A program made the translations under genes and the position numbers. Shown here piece after piece: positions 37,280-46,180 of a stretch of 64,000 nt of DNA. The stretch spans positions 4,641,357 through 4,705,356 of the forward strand of contig KB906767.1 of NCBI GenBank assembly GCA_000381625.1, written 5' to 3'. The first letter of the stretch is position 1. Each line of letters starts with the position of its first letter. Below the pieces are notes generated by a model that was given only the letters and a program-made list of their open reading frames with translations, had not been told where the DNA came from and searched no databases. The stretch is from Bryobacterales bacterium KBS 96 (lineage in GTDB: Bacteria; Acidobacteriota; Terriglobia; Bryobacterales; Bryobacteraceae).

Positions 37280-38830
37280 TTATTCATGAACTTCGTGCTG
37301 TGTAATTTCGAGATAATATCCGGCGTTGGGATAGTTCGGTTGCTCGGCCAGCACTGCTTTAAACTCTTTCACGGCGCCGTCTCGATCGCCGGTTTGCCTG
37401 AGAACAAGTCCCAGCCCAAAAAGCGCCTCTGGATCGCTAGGCCGCATCAGGAGCAGCTTGCGAAACTCCAGCTCTGAGTTGCTCGTATCGCCATTCTGCA
37501 GGTACGCAACTGCCAGGTCGTAGCGCGCTTGAAAATTGTCTGGTTGTAACGTCAGCGCCCTTAAGAATTCGCCGATCGATCCCAGCGTGTCGCCGCTCGC
37601 GTTCAAAGCACGCCCTGCTTCATTGTGCCGCTGGGATGTGTCTGGCAGCGGATCCAGCGAGCTGGCTGAGACTTGACCGCTGGCAGTTGACATTCGCGCT
37701 TTCAAGCTTTGTAACTCCGCCCGCGTCGCTGAGTCGCCAGGCTGCAATTCTTGTGCCGCCACGATTTCTTTCCGAGCCCCTTCCAAGTCTCCTTTCCGTT
37801 CCAGCATACGGCCTAAATTGAAGTGGCTTTTTGCGAACGGCGGCCCCAATGAAATGGCATTGCGAATCTCGGCAATCCCTTGATCCAGATGCCCGGCGTC
37901 CGCCAGAATCAGGCCAAGATTGTAATGGGCAATCGAGTAATCGGGCTTCGCCGCGACGGCCGCCTGGAGGGATCGCAACGCCCCTGCTCTATCTCCTTTG
38001 GCAGCCAGATCCAAACCTGCGTTGCTCAAAAGAATAGCCTGGTTGGCCAGTACCTTGCGACGATTCAACTGCTGAACCTGCCTGAGTTCCACTTGCGCGT
38101 CTGGCTTGTCCTGCAGAGTCTGATAGACGCGCGCCAGGGCGTAGTGGGCGTCCGGAAGATCGGGATTCGTTCGAAGCGCCGCTTCCAGCTCCGCACGTGC
38201 TGCCTCGTTCTTGTTTTCGCGAAAAAGACATTTACCCAGACGCACGTGAGCCTCGGCATAGTTCCGGCGGGAAGCTAAAGCGCGGCGGTACTGGGCAGTT
38301 GCTCCTTGTATTTGTGATCCCGTTTCGAGAGCCATGCCCAAATTCAGATGTGCCTCCGCATAGTTCGGCCGGAGTTGAATCGCCCGTTCGAACAGCGGGA
38401 CGGCGTCCCCGGTCTGGTTCATGCTGACCAGCGCGACACCCAATAGGTTAAGCGCTTCCGGATAATCCCGCCGGATCTTGAGCGCCTTCCGGCATTCCGC
38501 CGCGGTCTGAGGCCAGTCGAGCTTCTCCTTGGGCTGGGCGATCAGGGTCAATGCTAATCGATAGTGAGCTTCCGGATAATCGGGTTTGATTTGAATGGCG
38601 CGGCGGAATTGCTCCTCGGCCTTTGCCATGTCTCCCGCTTGGCCCCAGAACAAGCCGAGTTGATAATGTGCCCGCGCGTCCTTCGGATTCTGTGCCAGAG
38701 CTGCTTGGGCCACCGAAACCGCGCGATCGAACTGGCTGTCCTCCGCGAATTTTGCCGCGGCCCCCAACTCGCCATCTTGAGATTGAACGGGCGGTCCGGC
38801 AAACAGAGCGAGAATAAGAAAAGCAAACAC
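37280..38830 (-). CDS. Secreted TPR-repeat protein
   Basis: 516 residues from a GTG start giving MFAFLILALFAGPPVQSQ, a short signal peptide. TPR units fill most of it, for example AHYQLGLFWGQAGDMAKAEEQFRRAI, then similar helices every 34 residues, with a gap near residues 370-400. It precedes the fusion protein by 21 bases and follows the TonB receptor by 42 bases, all on the minus strand, so they probably form one operon. No ribosome site was clear. Confidence 0.9.
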   Translation of the reverse strand: MFAFLILALFAGPPVQSQDGELGAAAKFAEDSQFDRAVSVAQAALAQNPKDARAHYQLGLFWGQAGDMAKAEEQFRRAIQIKPDYPEAHYRLALTLIAQPKEKLDWPQTAAECRKALKIRRDYPEALNLLGVALVSMNQTGDAVPLFERAIQLRPNYAEAHLNLGMALETGSQIQGATAQYRRALASRRNYAEAHVRLGKCLFRENKNEAARAELEAALRTNPDLPDAHYALARVYQTLQDKPDAQVELRQVQQLNRRKVLANQAILLSNAGLDLAAKGDRAGALRSLQAAVAAKPDYSIAHYNLGLILADAGHLDQGIAEIRNAISLGPPFAKSHFNLGRMLERKGDLEGARKEIVAAQELQPGDSATRAELQSLKARMSTASGQVSASSLDPLPDTSQRHNEAGRALNASGDTLGSIGEFLRALTLQPDNFQARYDLAVAYLQNGDTSNSELEFRKLLLMRPSDPEALFGLGLVLRQTGDRDGAVKEFKAVLAEQPNYPNAGYYLEITQHEVHE

Positions 38831-38872
38831 GCCGTAAGCACCGATCGCGGGTACTACGATATTATCTGCCCT

Positions 38873-41800
38873 TCAAAACGATAGCTTGAGCGCAAGTTGT
38901 ATCAGTCTTGGCTCGGTTGCGGTCGATGTGATGACTCCATAACCGGGAAGGCCCACGGTTGCCCCGGGATTGCCGAAATTCGGATGATTGAAGATGTTGA
39001 AGAACTCACCTCGAAATTGAAGCGTCATCCGCTCCAAAAAATTAAAATTGCGGAAGATCGAGAAATCGAGGTTCCAGACGTTTGGTCCGCGAAGAATATC
39101 TCGTCCCGCATCTCCATAAGTAAACGACGGGGCAACAGCGAAGGCGCTGGTATCGAAATATTCGGCCAAGGTCGGATTCGATAAATTCGGATTCCCAACT
39201 ATGTTCGGCCGTTGCGATCCGCCGCCGACATTGGCATTGTCGAAGCTGATGCCTGGTGTATAAACAGTGCCGCTGCGGGCGGAGAAAATGCCATTCAATT
39301 GCCAGTTCCCCAACACCGCCGCTGCCGGTCCGCCGTTGTTCATGTATGGTTTCCCTTTGCCGAAAGGAAGTTCGTAACCCGAGCTGAACGTCAGAACCAA
39401 TGGCACATCCAGAGGCGAAGCTGCTTTTTCGGCATTCAGGTCATACGGATTCTGAATCGTACAGCCCTCCCAGAAATCGGCGCAACCAATGTCGATATCT
39501 TTCGACCAGGTAAAGGAAGTGATAAAGAAGAGGCCTCCGCTAAAGCGCTGATCGAACTTGGCCTGGAGTGAATTGTAATGCGATCTCCCGATGCTCTGGA
39601 TCATTGCGAATGTACTGACCGCGCTCGGGCTGGTCATATCCTGGTATGGTTGGCGCGGCTGGATAGGTCCCGCCGCCGGATAAGTTGCCAAATTGAAAGG
39701 CACTTGAATAGGTACTCGGCTACTGCTCGATCCTACGTACGCTAAGGAAAGCGTCGAAGATTTGCTCAATTGCCGCTGAATCTCTAAATTCCATTGAGAG
39801 GAATAGGAGTTCCGCCAGGTAAGATCCAGAAAACCCGCGCCGCTGCTGGGGAATGGCGTCGACGGGATCACCGGTGATACTCCGGCGAAAGGATTTTGCG
39901 CCGTCACGCCCGGCGTCACGCCCGCCAGATTTAAGGATGAGACACTTTGGCTGGCGCCGGAAGGCCATGCTCCACGGGCATTCTGAGCGGATTGGAGGCC
40001 TCCCGACCAGTTATCGTAAAACATCCCGAAGCCGGCGCGAAGCACCGTCTTCGGCGTAAATTGGTAAGCCAAACCAAGTCGCGGAGAAAAGTTGTGATAG
40101 TTAGCAGCCGTAATCGAGTTTCTTGAAGAAACAATTACCCCAGCCGGAAGAGTGGACGGAGCATCCACGTTACCCTTCACCAGAACCCAATCGGCGGTTC
40201 CCAGATCGAACGCCGCCAGCCGGTTGTTTCGTTCCGTCACTGGAGAAGTGTAATCCCAACGCAGACCGTAATTAACCGTCAGTTTCGGAGTCATCCGCCA
40301 GGAATCCTGGGCAAACAGGCCCGCGACATTCATGTGGAGCGAGACTCCCGAGTTTCCCAATTGCCTGCTGGCGCTGTTGGGCAGACCGATCAGCATGCTC
40401 GCAAAGCCGTCACCCCCGTCTTTGGTCGCGGGATTCCATGTCGCCTGTTGATTGAAGCTTTCGTTATCCTGCGCCCAGTTAGTGTACATCCAGGTCTGAT
40501 AGTAAGCGACGCCAAATTTCAGGCTGTGGCTGCCTGCTACCTTCGACACCGTGCCTGAGTATTGCGAAACGTATTGAGGCCCGATCGGCCCCCATCCGGT
40601 CGGAACTGAAAAGTAACCCGTTGCCGAGAGGCCCGGTGCGGCGGCCACTTTGATGCCTCCTGGGGTTTCCGTGAATCCCGCGCCAAGACCAGCGGCCTCA
40701 AACGCGGCCGATGCGTTGGGCTGGACGTTTTGCTGGGCGTGATCGAGCGAGCTATATCCCAAAGTGACTTGCGTCACCAGCGTTGGACTCAGGCTGTGAA
40801 CCCAATTGATGCCGGCGTTCTTGCTATCGAAGGTCGTAATAAATGGAGTGCCGGGAAGAGAGCTGGGCGAAGAATTCGTGGCATTGCTCATCATGAAATG
40901 GCCGTTCAAGGTATCGCGCTCGCTCAAAGAATCGTCGATACGAATGCCGCCTTGATCTTGATTGACCAGATTGGGTTCCGTGTTGAGAAAATTATAGGGA
41001 GATCCCGGCACGAAATAATTAGGCGTTGGCACAAATGCTTTTACATAGGCCAGCATGCCGGCGTTGACATATTGAGCTGGGATCTTATTGCCCGCGAAAG
41101 GTTGAGAAGTATTCGTCGCGGCATTATAGGTGTAAGGGTTATATATGGTTTTATCGAGAGCGCTGAAATCACCACTGAGTTGTGCTTGAGTGGGCACGGT
41201 CGTGAAATTATTAGCCGATTGCGTATAGCGATAGCCGTCGTAAAAGCCGTAAAAAAATAACTTGTTTCGGATGATCGGACCGCCGGCAGCCGCTCCAAAT
41301 TGATTTTGCCTGTACACTCCGGTAGTCGGCGCAAAAAAGTTGCGAGCGTCTAAATCGTTATTTCTAAGAAATTCATAAAGCGTTCCGTGAAGGGTATTAG
41401 TGCCGGACTTAGTCGCGACATTGATTGTTCCTCCCGTCGATTGGCCGAACTCCGCTAGATCGGAGTGTGTCTGCTCTTTAAATTCCTGCAGCGCGTCGAT
41501 AGATGGACTGATTGAGAAGGTGCTGAAGAACGGATCGGTCGCGTAAACGCCATCGATATAGAAAAGGTTGCTTCGATTCGTGCCGCCGTTGATGGATGGC
41601 GTCGTGGAGCCGGCTCCGATGGCCGGGGTCGCGCTTTGTGAAACGCTGATAGGCACCGTGCCGGGCGCTAGTTGTAAAAGCTGAACGAATTGCCGGCCGT
41701 TTAGAGGTAGGTCGGCGGTTTCCTTTTCGCCAATTACGGTGCCCAGACCGGCCGTGCTCGTCTCGATTAGCGGCACCGCGCCGGATACCGTCACCTCCTG

Positions 41801-42226
41801 AGCCGCGGTCCCAAGTGTCAGAGTGACGTTCAGGGTTGCTACTTGCGAAATAACAAGGTCTACACCCGAATTTTTGGAGGTCTGGAAGCCATCTTTCGAA
41901 ATCGTGACAGTGTATTGGCCAGGTTGAAGCAATGGGACGGAGTAAACGCCGTCGGAGGTAGTCTGCGCTCCGCGGCGAACGCCACTCGCTACGTTTTCAA
42001 CAACAACTGTAGCGCCGGGAACGTTGGCTCCCGTCGGGTCCGTGACGGTGCCGGCAATCGTCGCTGTATTGATTTGCGCCAGGCAAGGACTGGAGGCTAG
42101 CGCGAAGAGCAAAATGGCGGCGGAAAAAGCCGTGAGGCGCCGCGGCGAAGTGTTCGTCGCGTCCCAATTGGATAGCGATTCCGCGATTCGAGACAACAAA
42201 ACACCTACCCTCTCGCGGCAAATCAT
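38873..42226 (-). CDS. TonB-dependent receptor, Oar-like, with carboxypeptidase-regulatory N-domain
   Basis: 1117 residues, outer membrane. AAGGAGG sits 7 bases before the ATG. After a signal region ending near residue 50 (SSPCLAQ), a carboxypeptidase-regulatory-like domain follows (IAGTVTDPTGANVPGATV to VTISKDGFQ). The plug domain shows ETADLPLNGRQFVQLLQLAPG. The rest is a long beta-barrel ending in the aromatic FNIFNHPNFGNP and a terminal Phe (ALKLSF), the outer-membrane insertion signal. It imports bulky substrates using TonB energy; the ligand is unknown. It is divergent from a GH95-like enzyme and upstream of TPR/ASPIC genes. Confidence 0.95.
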   Translation of the reverse strand: MICRERVGVLLSRIAESLSNWDATNTSPRRLTAFSAAILLFALASSPCLAQINTATIAGTVTDPTGANVPGATVVVENVASGVRRGAQTTSDGVYSVPLLQPGQYTVTISKDGFQTSKNSGVDLVISQVATLNVTLTLGTAAQEVTVSGAVPLIETSTAGLGTVIGEKETADLPLNGRQFVQLLQLAPGTVPISVSQSATPAIGAGSTTPSINGGTNRSNLFYIDGVYATDPFFSTFSISPSIDALQEFKEQTHSDLAEFGQSTGGTINVATKSGTNTLHGTLYEFLRNNDLDARNFFAPTTGVYRQNQFGAAAGGPIIRNKLFFYGFYDGYRYTQSANNFTTVPTQAQLSGDFSALDKTIYNPYTYNAATNTSQPFAGNKIPAQYVNAGMLAYVKAFVPTPNYFVPGSPYNFLNTEPNLVNQDQGGIRIDDSLSERDTLNGHFMMSNATNSSPSSLPGTPFITTFDSKNAGINWVHSLSPTLVTQVTLGYSSLDHAQQNVQPNASAAFEAAGLGAGFTETPGGIKVAAAPGLSATGYFSVPTGWGPIGPQYVSQYSGTVSKVAGSHSLKFGVAYYQTWMYTNWAQDNESFNQQATWNPATKDGGDGFASMLIGLPNSASRQLGNSGVSLHMNVAGLFAQDSWRMTPKLTVNYGLRWDYTSPVTERNNRLAAFDLGTADWVLVKGNVDAPSTLPAGVIVSSRNSITAANYHNFSPRLGLAYQFTPKTVLRAGFGMFYDNWSGGLQSAQNARGAWPSGASQSVSSLNLAGVTPGVTAQNPFAGVSPVIPSTPFPSSGAGFLDLTWRNSYSSQWNLEIQRQLSKSSTLSLAYVGSSSSRVPIQVPFNLATYPAAGPIQPRQPYQDMTSPSAVSTFAMIQSIGRSHYNSLQAKFDQRFSGGLFFITSFTWSKDIDIGCADFWEGCTIQNPYDLNAEKAASPLDVPLVLTFSSGYELPFGKGKPYMNNGGPAAAVLGNWQLNGIFSARSGTVYTPGISFDNANVGGGSQRPNIVGNPNLSNPTLAEYFDTSAFAVAPSFTYGDAGRDILRGPNVWNLDFSIFRNFNFLERMTLQFRGEFFNIFNHPNFGNPGATVGLPGYGVITSTATEPRLIQLALKLSF

Positions 42227-42308
42227 AATTCATCCTCCTTGTAAGCTCGAGGAGAACCCCAACACGGAGGGCCTATGCAGGCATGGCGCGCCCTTTGGCC
42301 GCCCGTTC

Positions 42309-42324
42309 TGTAAACGCTTACGCT
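42309..42324. promoter_or_regulatory. LacI-family-like operator
   Basis: TGTAAACGCTTACGCT is a near-palindrome around a central CG; the arms GTAAAC and GTAAGC match in 5 of 6 bases. This is the pattern of LacI-family sites in sugar-utilisation genes. It lies about 30-45 bases downstream of the -10 of the predicted TonB receptor promoter, a position suited to roadblock repression. The regulator gene is not in the window. Confidence 0.5.
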
Positions 42325-42359
42325 ACTGTATTTAGTGGGGCGAAAGACTCCCTAAAAAT

Positions 42360-42388
42360 AATGTATTCTTGGGACGATTGTTTGTCAA
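42360..42388 (-). promoter_or_regulatory. Sigma70-type promoter for the TonB receptor gene
   Basis: On the minus strand TTGACA (42388-42383), a 17-base spacer, and TACATT (42365-42360). The -35 is a perfect consensus and the -10 matches in 4 of 6. The start would be near 42352, leaving a leader of about 125 bases. Confidence 0.6.
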
Positions 42389-42427
42389 TGCCGATGACGA
42401 TGAAATACCTTGAATCTGAGTTGGGAG

Positions 42428-42439
42428 TGTAAGCGCGAC
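42428..42439. promoter_or_regulatory. Second, partial LacI-like operator sequence
   Basis: TGTAAGCGCGAC repeats the TGTAARCG left arm of the site at 42309, about 119 bases away centre to centre. It lies upstream of the receptor's -35 and toward the GH95-like gene, so DNA looping could link the two sites. The right arm is poor. Confidence 0.3.
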
Positions 42440-42470
42440 GCCATTTGGTTAAACCGTGTTCTGCTGTAGC

Positions 42471-42487
42471 GGCGAGGCATGCTCGCC
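42471..42487. repeat. REP-like hairpin
   Basis: GGCGAG-GCATG-CTCGCC forms a 6-base GC stem with a 5-base loop, in a non-coding strip between divergent genes. No T-run follows, so it is not a terminator. Confidence 0.4.
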
Positions 42488-42646
42488 CGCTTCAGTAAAT
42501 ATCATTCAGCATAAGCGAACATCGCTCTGAGGCCGGCGACAAAACGTGACAAATATGGAATTCTCAAAAACTGCATCGCTGAGTGTATCAAGTAGGTACG
42601 ATTCAGTTACTTTACGAATAGTTGAAGTGAGGAAAGGCCGTAGGTA

Positions 42647-45079
42647 ATGACAAACAGACGGATTGTTGGCTCCAAGAACGCTCTATCCGCCTTAGTGATG
42701 CTGTCTGTATTACTAGGGTGTACTTTTGCAGCATCTGGGCGCGCGAACGAAAGCGAGGCAACGACCGCGTGGCGCAATAGTCAATTCAACGTTGATACGG
42801 CGGGAGTCGTGGGGCGCTCCGATATTGTGCTGCAAAGGCCCAATAGGCGGCCTGAACAGGCCATGCCTCTAGGGAACGGCCGGCTCGGAGTTGCAGTTTG
42901 GTCGGAAGGCGGCTTCACGGCTCAGTTGAATCGCGGCGATACTTTTCCAGCCCGTCTTTCGCCTGGCCGGATTTCGATTCCAGGGTTGAAAGACCTGGTT
43001 GATGCTCCCGATTATGCGGGTCGAGTCGATCTTTACAACGGCGAGTTTAGCGAGCGGGGCGGCGGCATGAGAGCCACCGCCTACGTGCAACCAAATCTAG
43101 ACGTGTTGGTCGTCGCGGTGACCGGTGCTGCGCCCAACACGCTGCAAACGGCGGTCCTTCACTTATGGGCTCCGCGGCATCCGGCAATTGTTTGCCAAAA
43201 CAGGGTAGGCGTGATTTCGGAAACGTGGAAAGACTCGACAGAAGCTGGGGCTTCTGGCAAAACGTTCGGATCGCTGGCGGCAATCACCGCGCAAGCCCGT
43301 GACGTTACGGTCCAGACACAGGGGAGTCTCGCTGTAAAGATATCGTTCAGGCCGAACCTCGACGGTACGTTCCGTCTTTTGATCGCCTCTCCGGAATGGA
43401 GGGGAGGCGACGCGCTCAAAACGGCGATGCGGATGCTCTCGCCCAACCGGGAGCTATCGCCGGAGGAGCACCGCCGTTGGTGGAACGATTTTTGGAAGCA
43501 TGCGGGCCTGATGAAGTTGAGTTCGAAGGATAATTCTGCCGAGTACTTCGAGAATCTTCGGACGATTGACCTGTATACGGCGGCCGCGGAAAGCCAGGAC
43601 CGCTTCCCGGGTTCTCAGGCTGGCATCGGAGATCTGTTCTCGTCTATACGCGATGAGCACAAATGGGGTCCGTCGGCCTATTGGCACTGGAATTTGCGTA
43701 TGCAAGTCGCCGCCAATCTAGGAGCCGGCCTATATAACCTGAATCGGTCTTATTTCAATCTGTACAGGGACAACTTGCAGAACATTGAGGCCTGGACTAA
43801 AGCCCAGATGGACGGGCGCGCCGGTGCTTGCGTCCCGGAGACCATGCGTTTCAACGGCCAGGGCTACGAGAACGAAACCTGGATACAGAGTCCGGGACTG
43901 AACTGCAGCGCGGCATCCAAGCCCTACTACAACGCGCGAACACTGACGACGGGAGCCGAAGGTTCCTTATGGATCTGGCGGCAGTATCTGGCTACCCAAG
44001 ACCGCGCCTTTCTCGCCGCGAACTATCCCGTCATGGCCGCGTCCGCGCGTTTTTTGCTTGCGTACGCGAAGCTCGGGGCCGATGGCTTCCTGCATACATA
44101 CCCATCGAATGCACATGAAACGCAATGGGACGTGCACGACCCCACCACCGACATCGCGGCCATGAAATCGTTCTTTCCGGCGGTATTGCAGGCGGCGCGA
44201 ATCTTGAAAACCGATCCGGCCCTCGTGCGGGAAATAGAATCGGCGATTCCGCGCATTCGTCCGTTTCCTCGCACCGATGAGGCGAAGCCCGCGAAGTTAC
44301 TTTCATCGTCGGACGACGCGGCCGGCGCCGATGTGATTGCGCAATCATACGATGTGGCTGCGCCGGTTCACAATACCGAAAACATTGGCCTCGAACCGAT
44401 ATGGCCCTATGACTTGATCGGCGATAGCGGAGCCTTGCACGATTTGGCGGTTCGCACCTACACACACCGTCCTAACAAAGTGGATGACGATTGGAGTTTC
44501 GATCCGATCCAGGCCGCGCGCCTCGGATTGGCTGCGGAGGTGAAATCGACGCTAATCCGGTTGACCGAAAAATATCAGGCCTATCCATCCGGGCTAGCGA
44601 GCTTTGCGGGTCGAGAATTCTATGTAGAGCAAATCGGTGTTGCTGCTGCTGCCATACAGGAAGCCTTGGTGCAGGATTACGACGGAGTTGTGCGGATTGC
44701 GCCGGCCTGGCCAAAGGATTGGGACGTAGACGGGACGGTCTACATACAAAATCGCGGCAGAGTTCATGTCCAGATCCGTGGGGGCGTACCGGTGACGGTC
44801 GCAATTGATGCGGGCGCGTCAGGGAACATGCGGGTGCGCAATCCTTGGCCCGGCCAGCTTGTCGAAGTAGTTCGAGCAGACGGGGCCAATCGTGTTTTCG
44901 AAGCAAAGAGTGCCGTTTCAGGTTTGGATTTTCCTGTGGAAAACGGGCAGTCCTATCTCATCCAGCGCCGCGGCAATCCCAACATGAACTTGCGGTTCGC
45001 TGCCGTCACTGGTGTGCTTGCGACTGTTCCGAAACGGCTTGGCGCGCGATCCATCGGCTTAGCGAAGGCCGAACCCTAG
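42647..45079 (+). CDS. GH95-like secreted glycosidase (alpha-L-fucosidase-type fold)
   Basis: 810 residues. An N-terminal hydrophobic segment ends SVLLGC, a lipobox, so it is probably a lipoprotein. The GH95-type start is visible: QAMPLGNGRLGVAVW followed by an N-terminal beta-domain and an (alpha/alpha) barrel with DEHKWGPSAYWHWNLRMQ and YPSNAHETQWDV. The C-terminal beta region includes NRGRVHVQIRGGVPVTV. GH95 enzymes release alpha-L-fucose or L-galactose; this relation is distant, so the substrate is not certain. GAGGAAAGG precedes the ATG by about 9 bases. Its promoter is shared with the divergent TonB receptor, suggesting co-regulation. Confidence 0.75.
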   Translation: MTNRRIVGSKNALSALVMLSVLLGCTFAASGRANESEATTAWRNSQFNVDTAGVVGRSDIVLQRPNRRPEQAMPLGNGRLGVAVWSEGGFTAQLNRGDTFPARLSPGRISIPGLKDLVDAPDYAGRVDLYNGEFSERGGGMRATAYVQPNLDVLVVAVTGAAPNTLQTAVLHLWAPRHPAIVCQNRVGVISETWKDSTEAGASGKTFGSLAAITAQARDVTVQTQGSLAVKISFRPNLDGTFRLLIASPEWRGGDALKTAMRMLSPNRELSPEEHRRWWNDFWKHAGLMKLSSKDNSAEYFENLRTIDLYTAAAESQDRFPGSQAGIGDLFSSIRDEHKWGPSAYWHWNLRMQVAANLGAGLYNLNRSYFNLYRDNLQNIEAWTKAQMDGRAGACVPETMRFNGQGYENETWIQSPGLNCSAASKPYYNARTLTTGAEGSLWIWRQYLATQDRAFLAANYPVMAASARFLLAYAKLGADGFLHTYPSNAHETQWDVHDPTTDIAAMKSFFPAVLQAARILKTDPALVREIESAIPRIRPFPRTDEAKPAKLLSSSDDAAGADVIAQSYDVAAPVHNTENIGLEPIWPYDLIGDSGALHDLAVRTYTHRPNKVDDDWSFDPIQAARLGLAAEVKSTLIRLTEKYQAYPSGLASFAGREFYVEQIGVAAAAIQEALVQDYDGVVRIAPAWPKDWDVDGTVYIQNRGRVHVQIRGGVPVTVAIDAGASGNMRVRNPWPGQLVEVVRADGANRVFEAKSAVSGLDFPVENGQSYLIQRRGNPNMNLRFAAVTGVLATVPKRLGARSIGLAKAEP

Positions 45080-45102
45080 CCGCTAGCCGAATTTCGTCAG
45101 GG

Positions 45103-45251
45103 TCGGACAACCACATGCCCAGCGGTTTCAGAGGGTCTTCAACGTGTCGTTGGCCCTGCGGGGCCACCAAACTTGACGAAGACGCCCGGTTACCTGCACC
45201 GAACCGCGACTGTCAAGGAGCGGACGTGTGTTTACCGGCGTCTTCAACGGA
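45103..45251 (+). repeat. Dispersed repeat, copy 1 of a direct pair
   Basis: About 149 bases aligned end to end with 45349-45495. Shared blocks are TCGGACAAC, CACATGCCC/TACATGCCC, GGCCCTGCGGGG, CCACCAAACTTGACGAAG, and the 31-base core at 45197-45227. It ends GGCGTCTTCAACGGA. No coding frame was recognised. Confidence 0.85.
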
Positions 45252-45348
45252 GCGAGCTCGGACACTCTCACAACCCGCGCACCGAGGTGCGGCGGCTCCG
45301 TTTCATAGGTTGCCTCCACTCAGAGCCGCCTCGCGTCAGCGAGCGGGT

Positions 45349-45495
45349 TCGGACAACTACATGCCCAACGGTCTCAGGGCGTCTTCAACGGAGTGTCCAT
45401 GGCCCTGCGGGGGCCACCAAACTTGACGAAGCCGGTTACCTGCACCAAACCGCGACCGTGAGGGAGCGGACGTTTTTACCGGCGTTTTCAACGGA
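45349..45495 (+). repeat. Dispersed repeat, copy 2 of a direct pair
   Basis: Second direct copy, about 98 bases after the first. Its 31-base core is 45443-45473 (CACCAAACCGCGACC, then GAGGGAGCGGACGT). It is preceded by a CGTCAGCGAG hairpin block also found, inverted, near 731-760. Confidence 0.85.
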
Positions 45496-45592
45496 CGTCT
45501 TGAACGGAGTGGCTAATGACGAGCTTGAGCCAACTAATAGCTCTTGATTCGCGACGTGCCATGGGTTGGATGTAGTTATGGTCGCTTGCGGC

Positions 45593-46135
45593 ATGATAGA
45601 AGTAGTGAAAATTTTCGATATCTTTCGTTCTCAGCCATTGTCAACGGAGAGTTCAACGGCAACTCAAACCGAAACGGTACGCAAGATTGTGGACGCACTG
45701 GAGCGGTTCGAACCCGACCGGGCGCGCTACCTGGCGGCGTTCGCGTATATCCTCAGCCGTGTTGCACGGGCCGACCTCAAAATCTCGCCGGAAGAGACGC
45801 GCGCCATGGAACAGATTGTCGTCGAATACGGCGGCGTCTCCGAGGACCAGGCCATCCTCGTGGTTCAGATCGCTCGTCATCAGAACCTCTTGTTTGGCGG
45901 CACCGAGAACTTTCTGGTAACCCGCGAGTTCAACAAGATCGCCACGTTCGAACAGAAACTTGCACTCCTCGATTGCCTGTTCCGCGTTGCCGCGGCCGAG
46001 GATCTCATCTCGACTGTCGAAGACAACGAGATCCGTCAGGTCGCAAGCGAACTCGGCCTGTCACATGACGACTTCATCGCTATCCGCTCTACGCATCGCG
46101 ATCAACTTGGCGTATTTCGAAAGGATGAGTCATGA
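45593..46135 (+). CDS. TerB-like (tellurite-resistance-type) domain protein
   Basis: 180 residues from ATG 45593; TTG 45566 and ATG 45578 are in-frame alternatives, none with a clear ribosome site. The all-helical TerB pattern is visible: AFAYILSRVARADLKISPEETRAMEQI, then KLALLDCLFRVAAAEDLISTVEDNEIRQVASELGL, with the conserved acidic ADxxIS and AEDLIS turns. TerB domains may bind metal near membranes; a role in tellurite resistance is not implied. It is alone between repeat DNA and decayed genes. Confidence 0.8.
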   Translation: MIEVVKIFDIFRSQPLSTESSTATQTETVRKIVDALERFEPDRARYLAAFAYILSRVARADLKISPEETRAMEQIVVEYGGVSEDQAILVVQIARHQNLLFGGTENFLVTREFNKIATFEQKLALLDCLFRVAAAEDLISTVEDNEIRQVASELGLSHDDFIAIRSTHRDQLGVFRKDES

Positions 46136-46180
46136 CCTTTTTCGCCCTCACCCCACTCCAATCACTCCAAGGTAGTGCTC

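Noticed and set aside
45103-45495. Overlapping plus-strand open frames through the repeat pair
   Set aside because: They run across diverged repeat copies in changing frames with Arg/Pro/Thr-rich, motif-free sequence; not coding.
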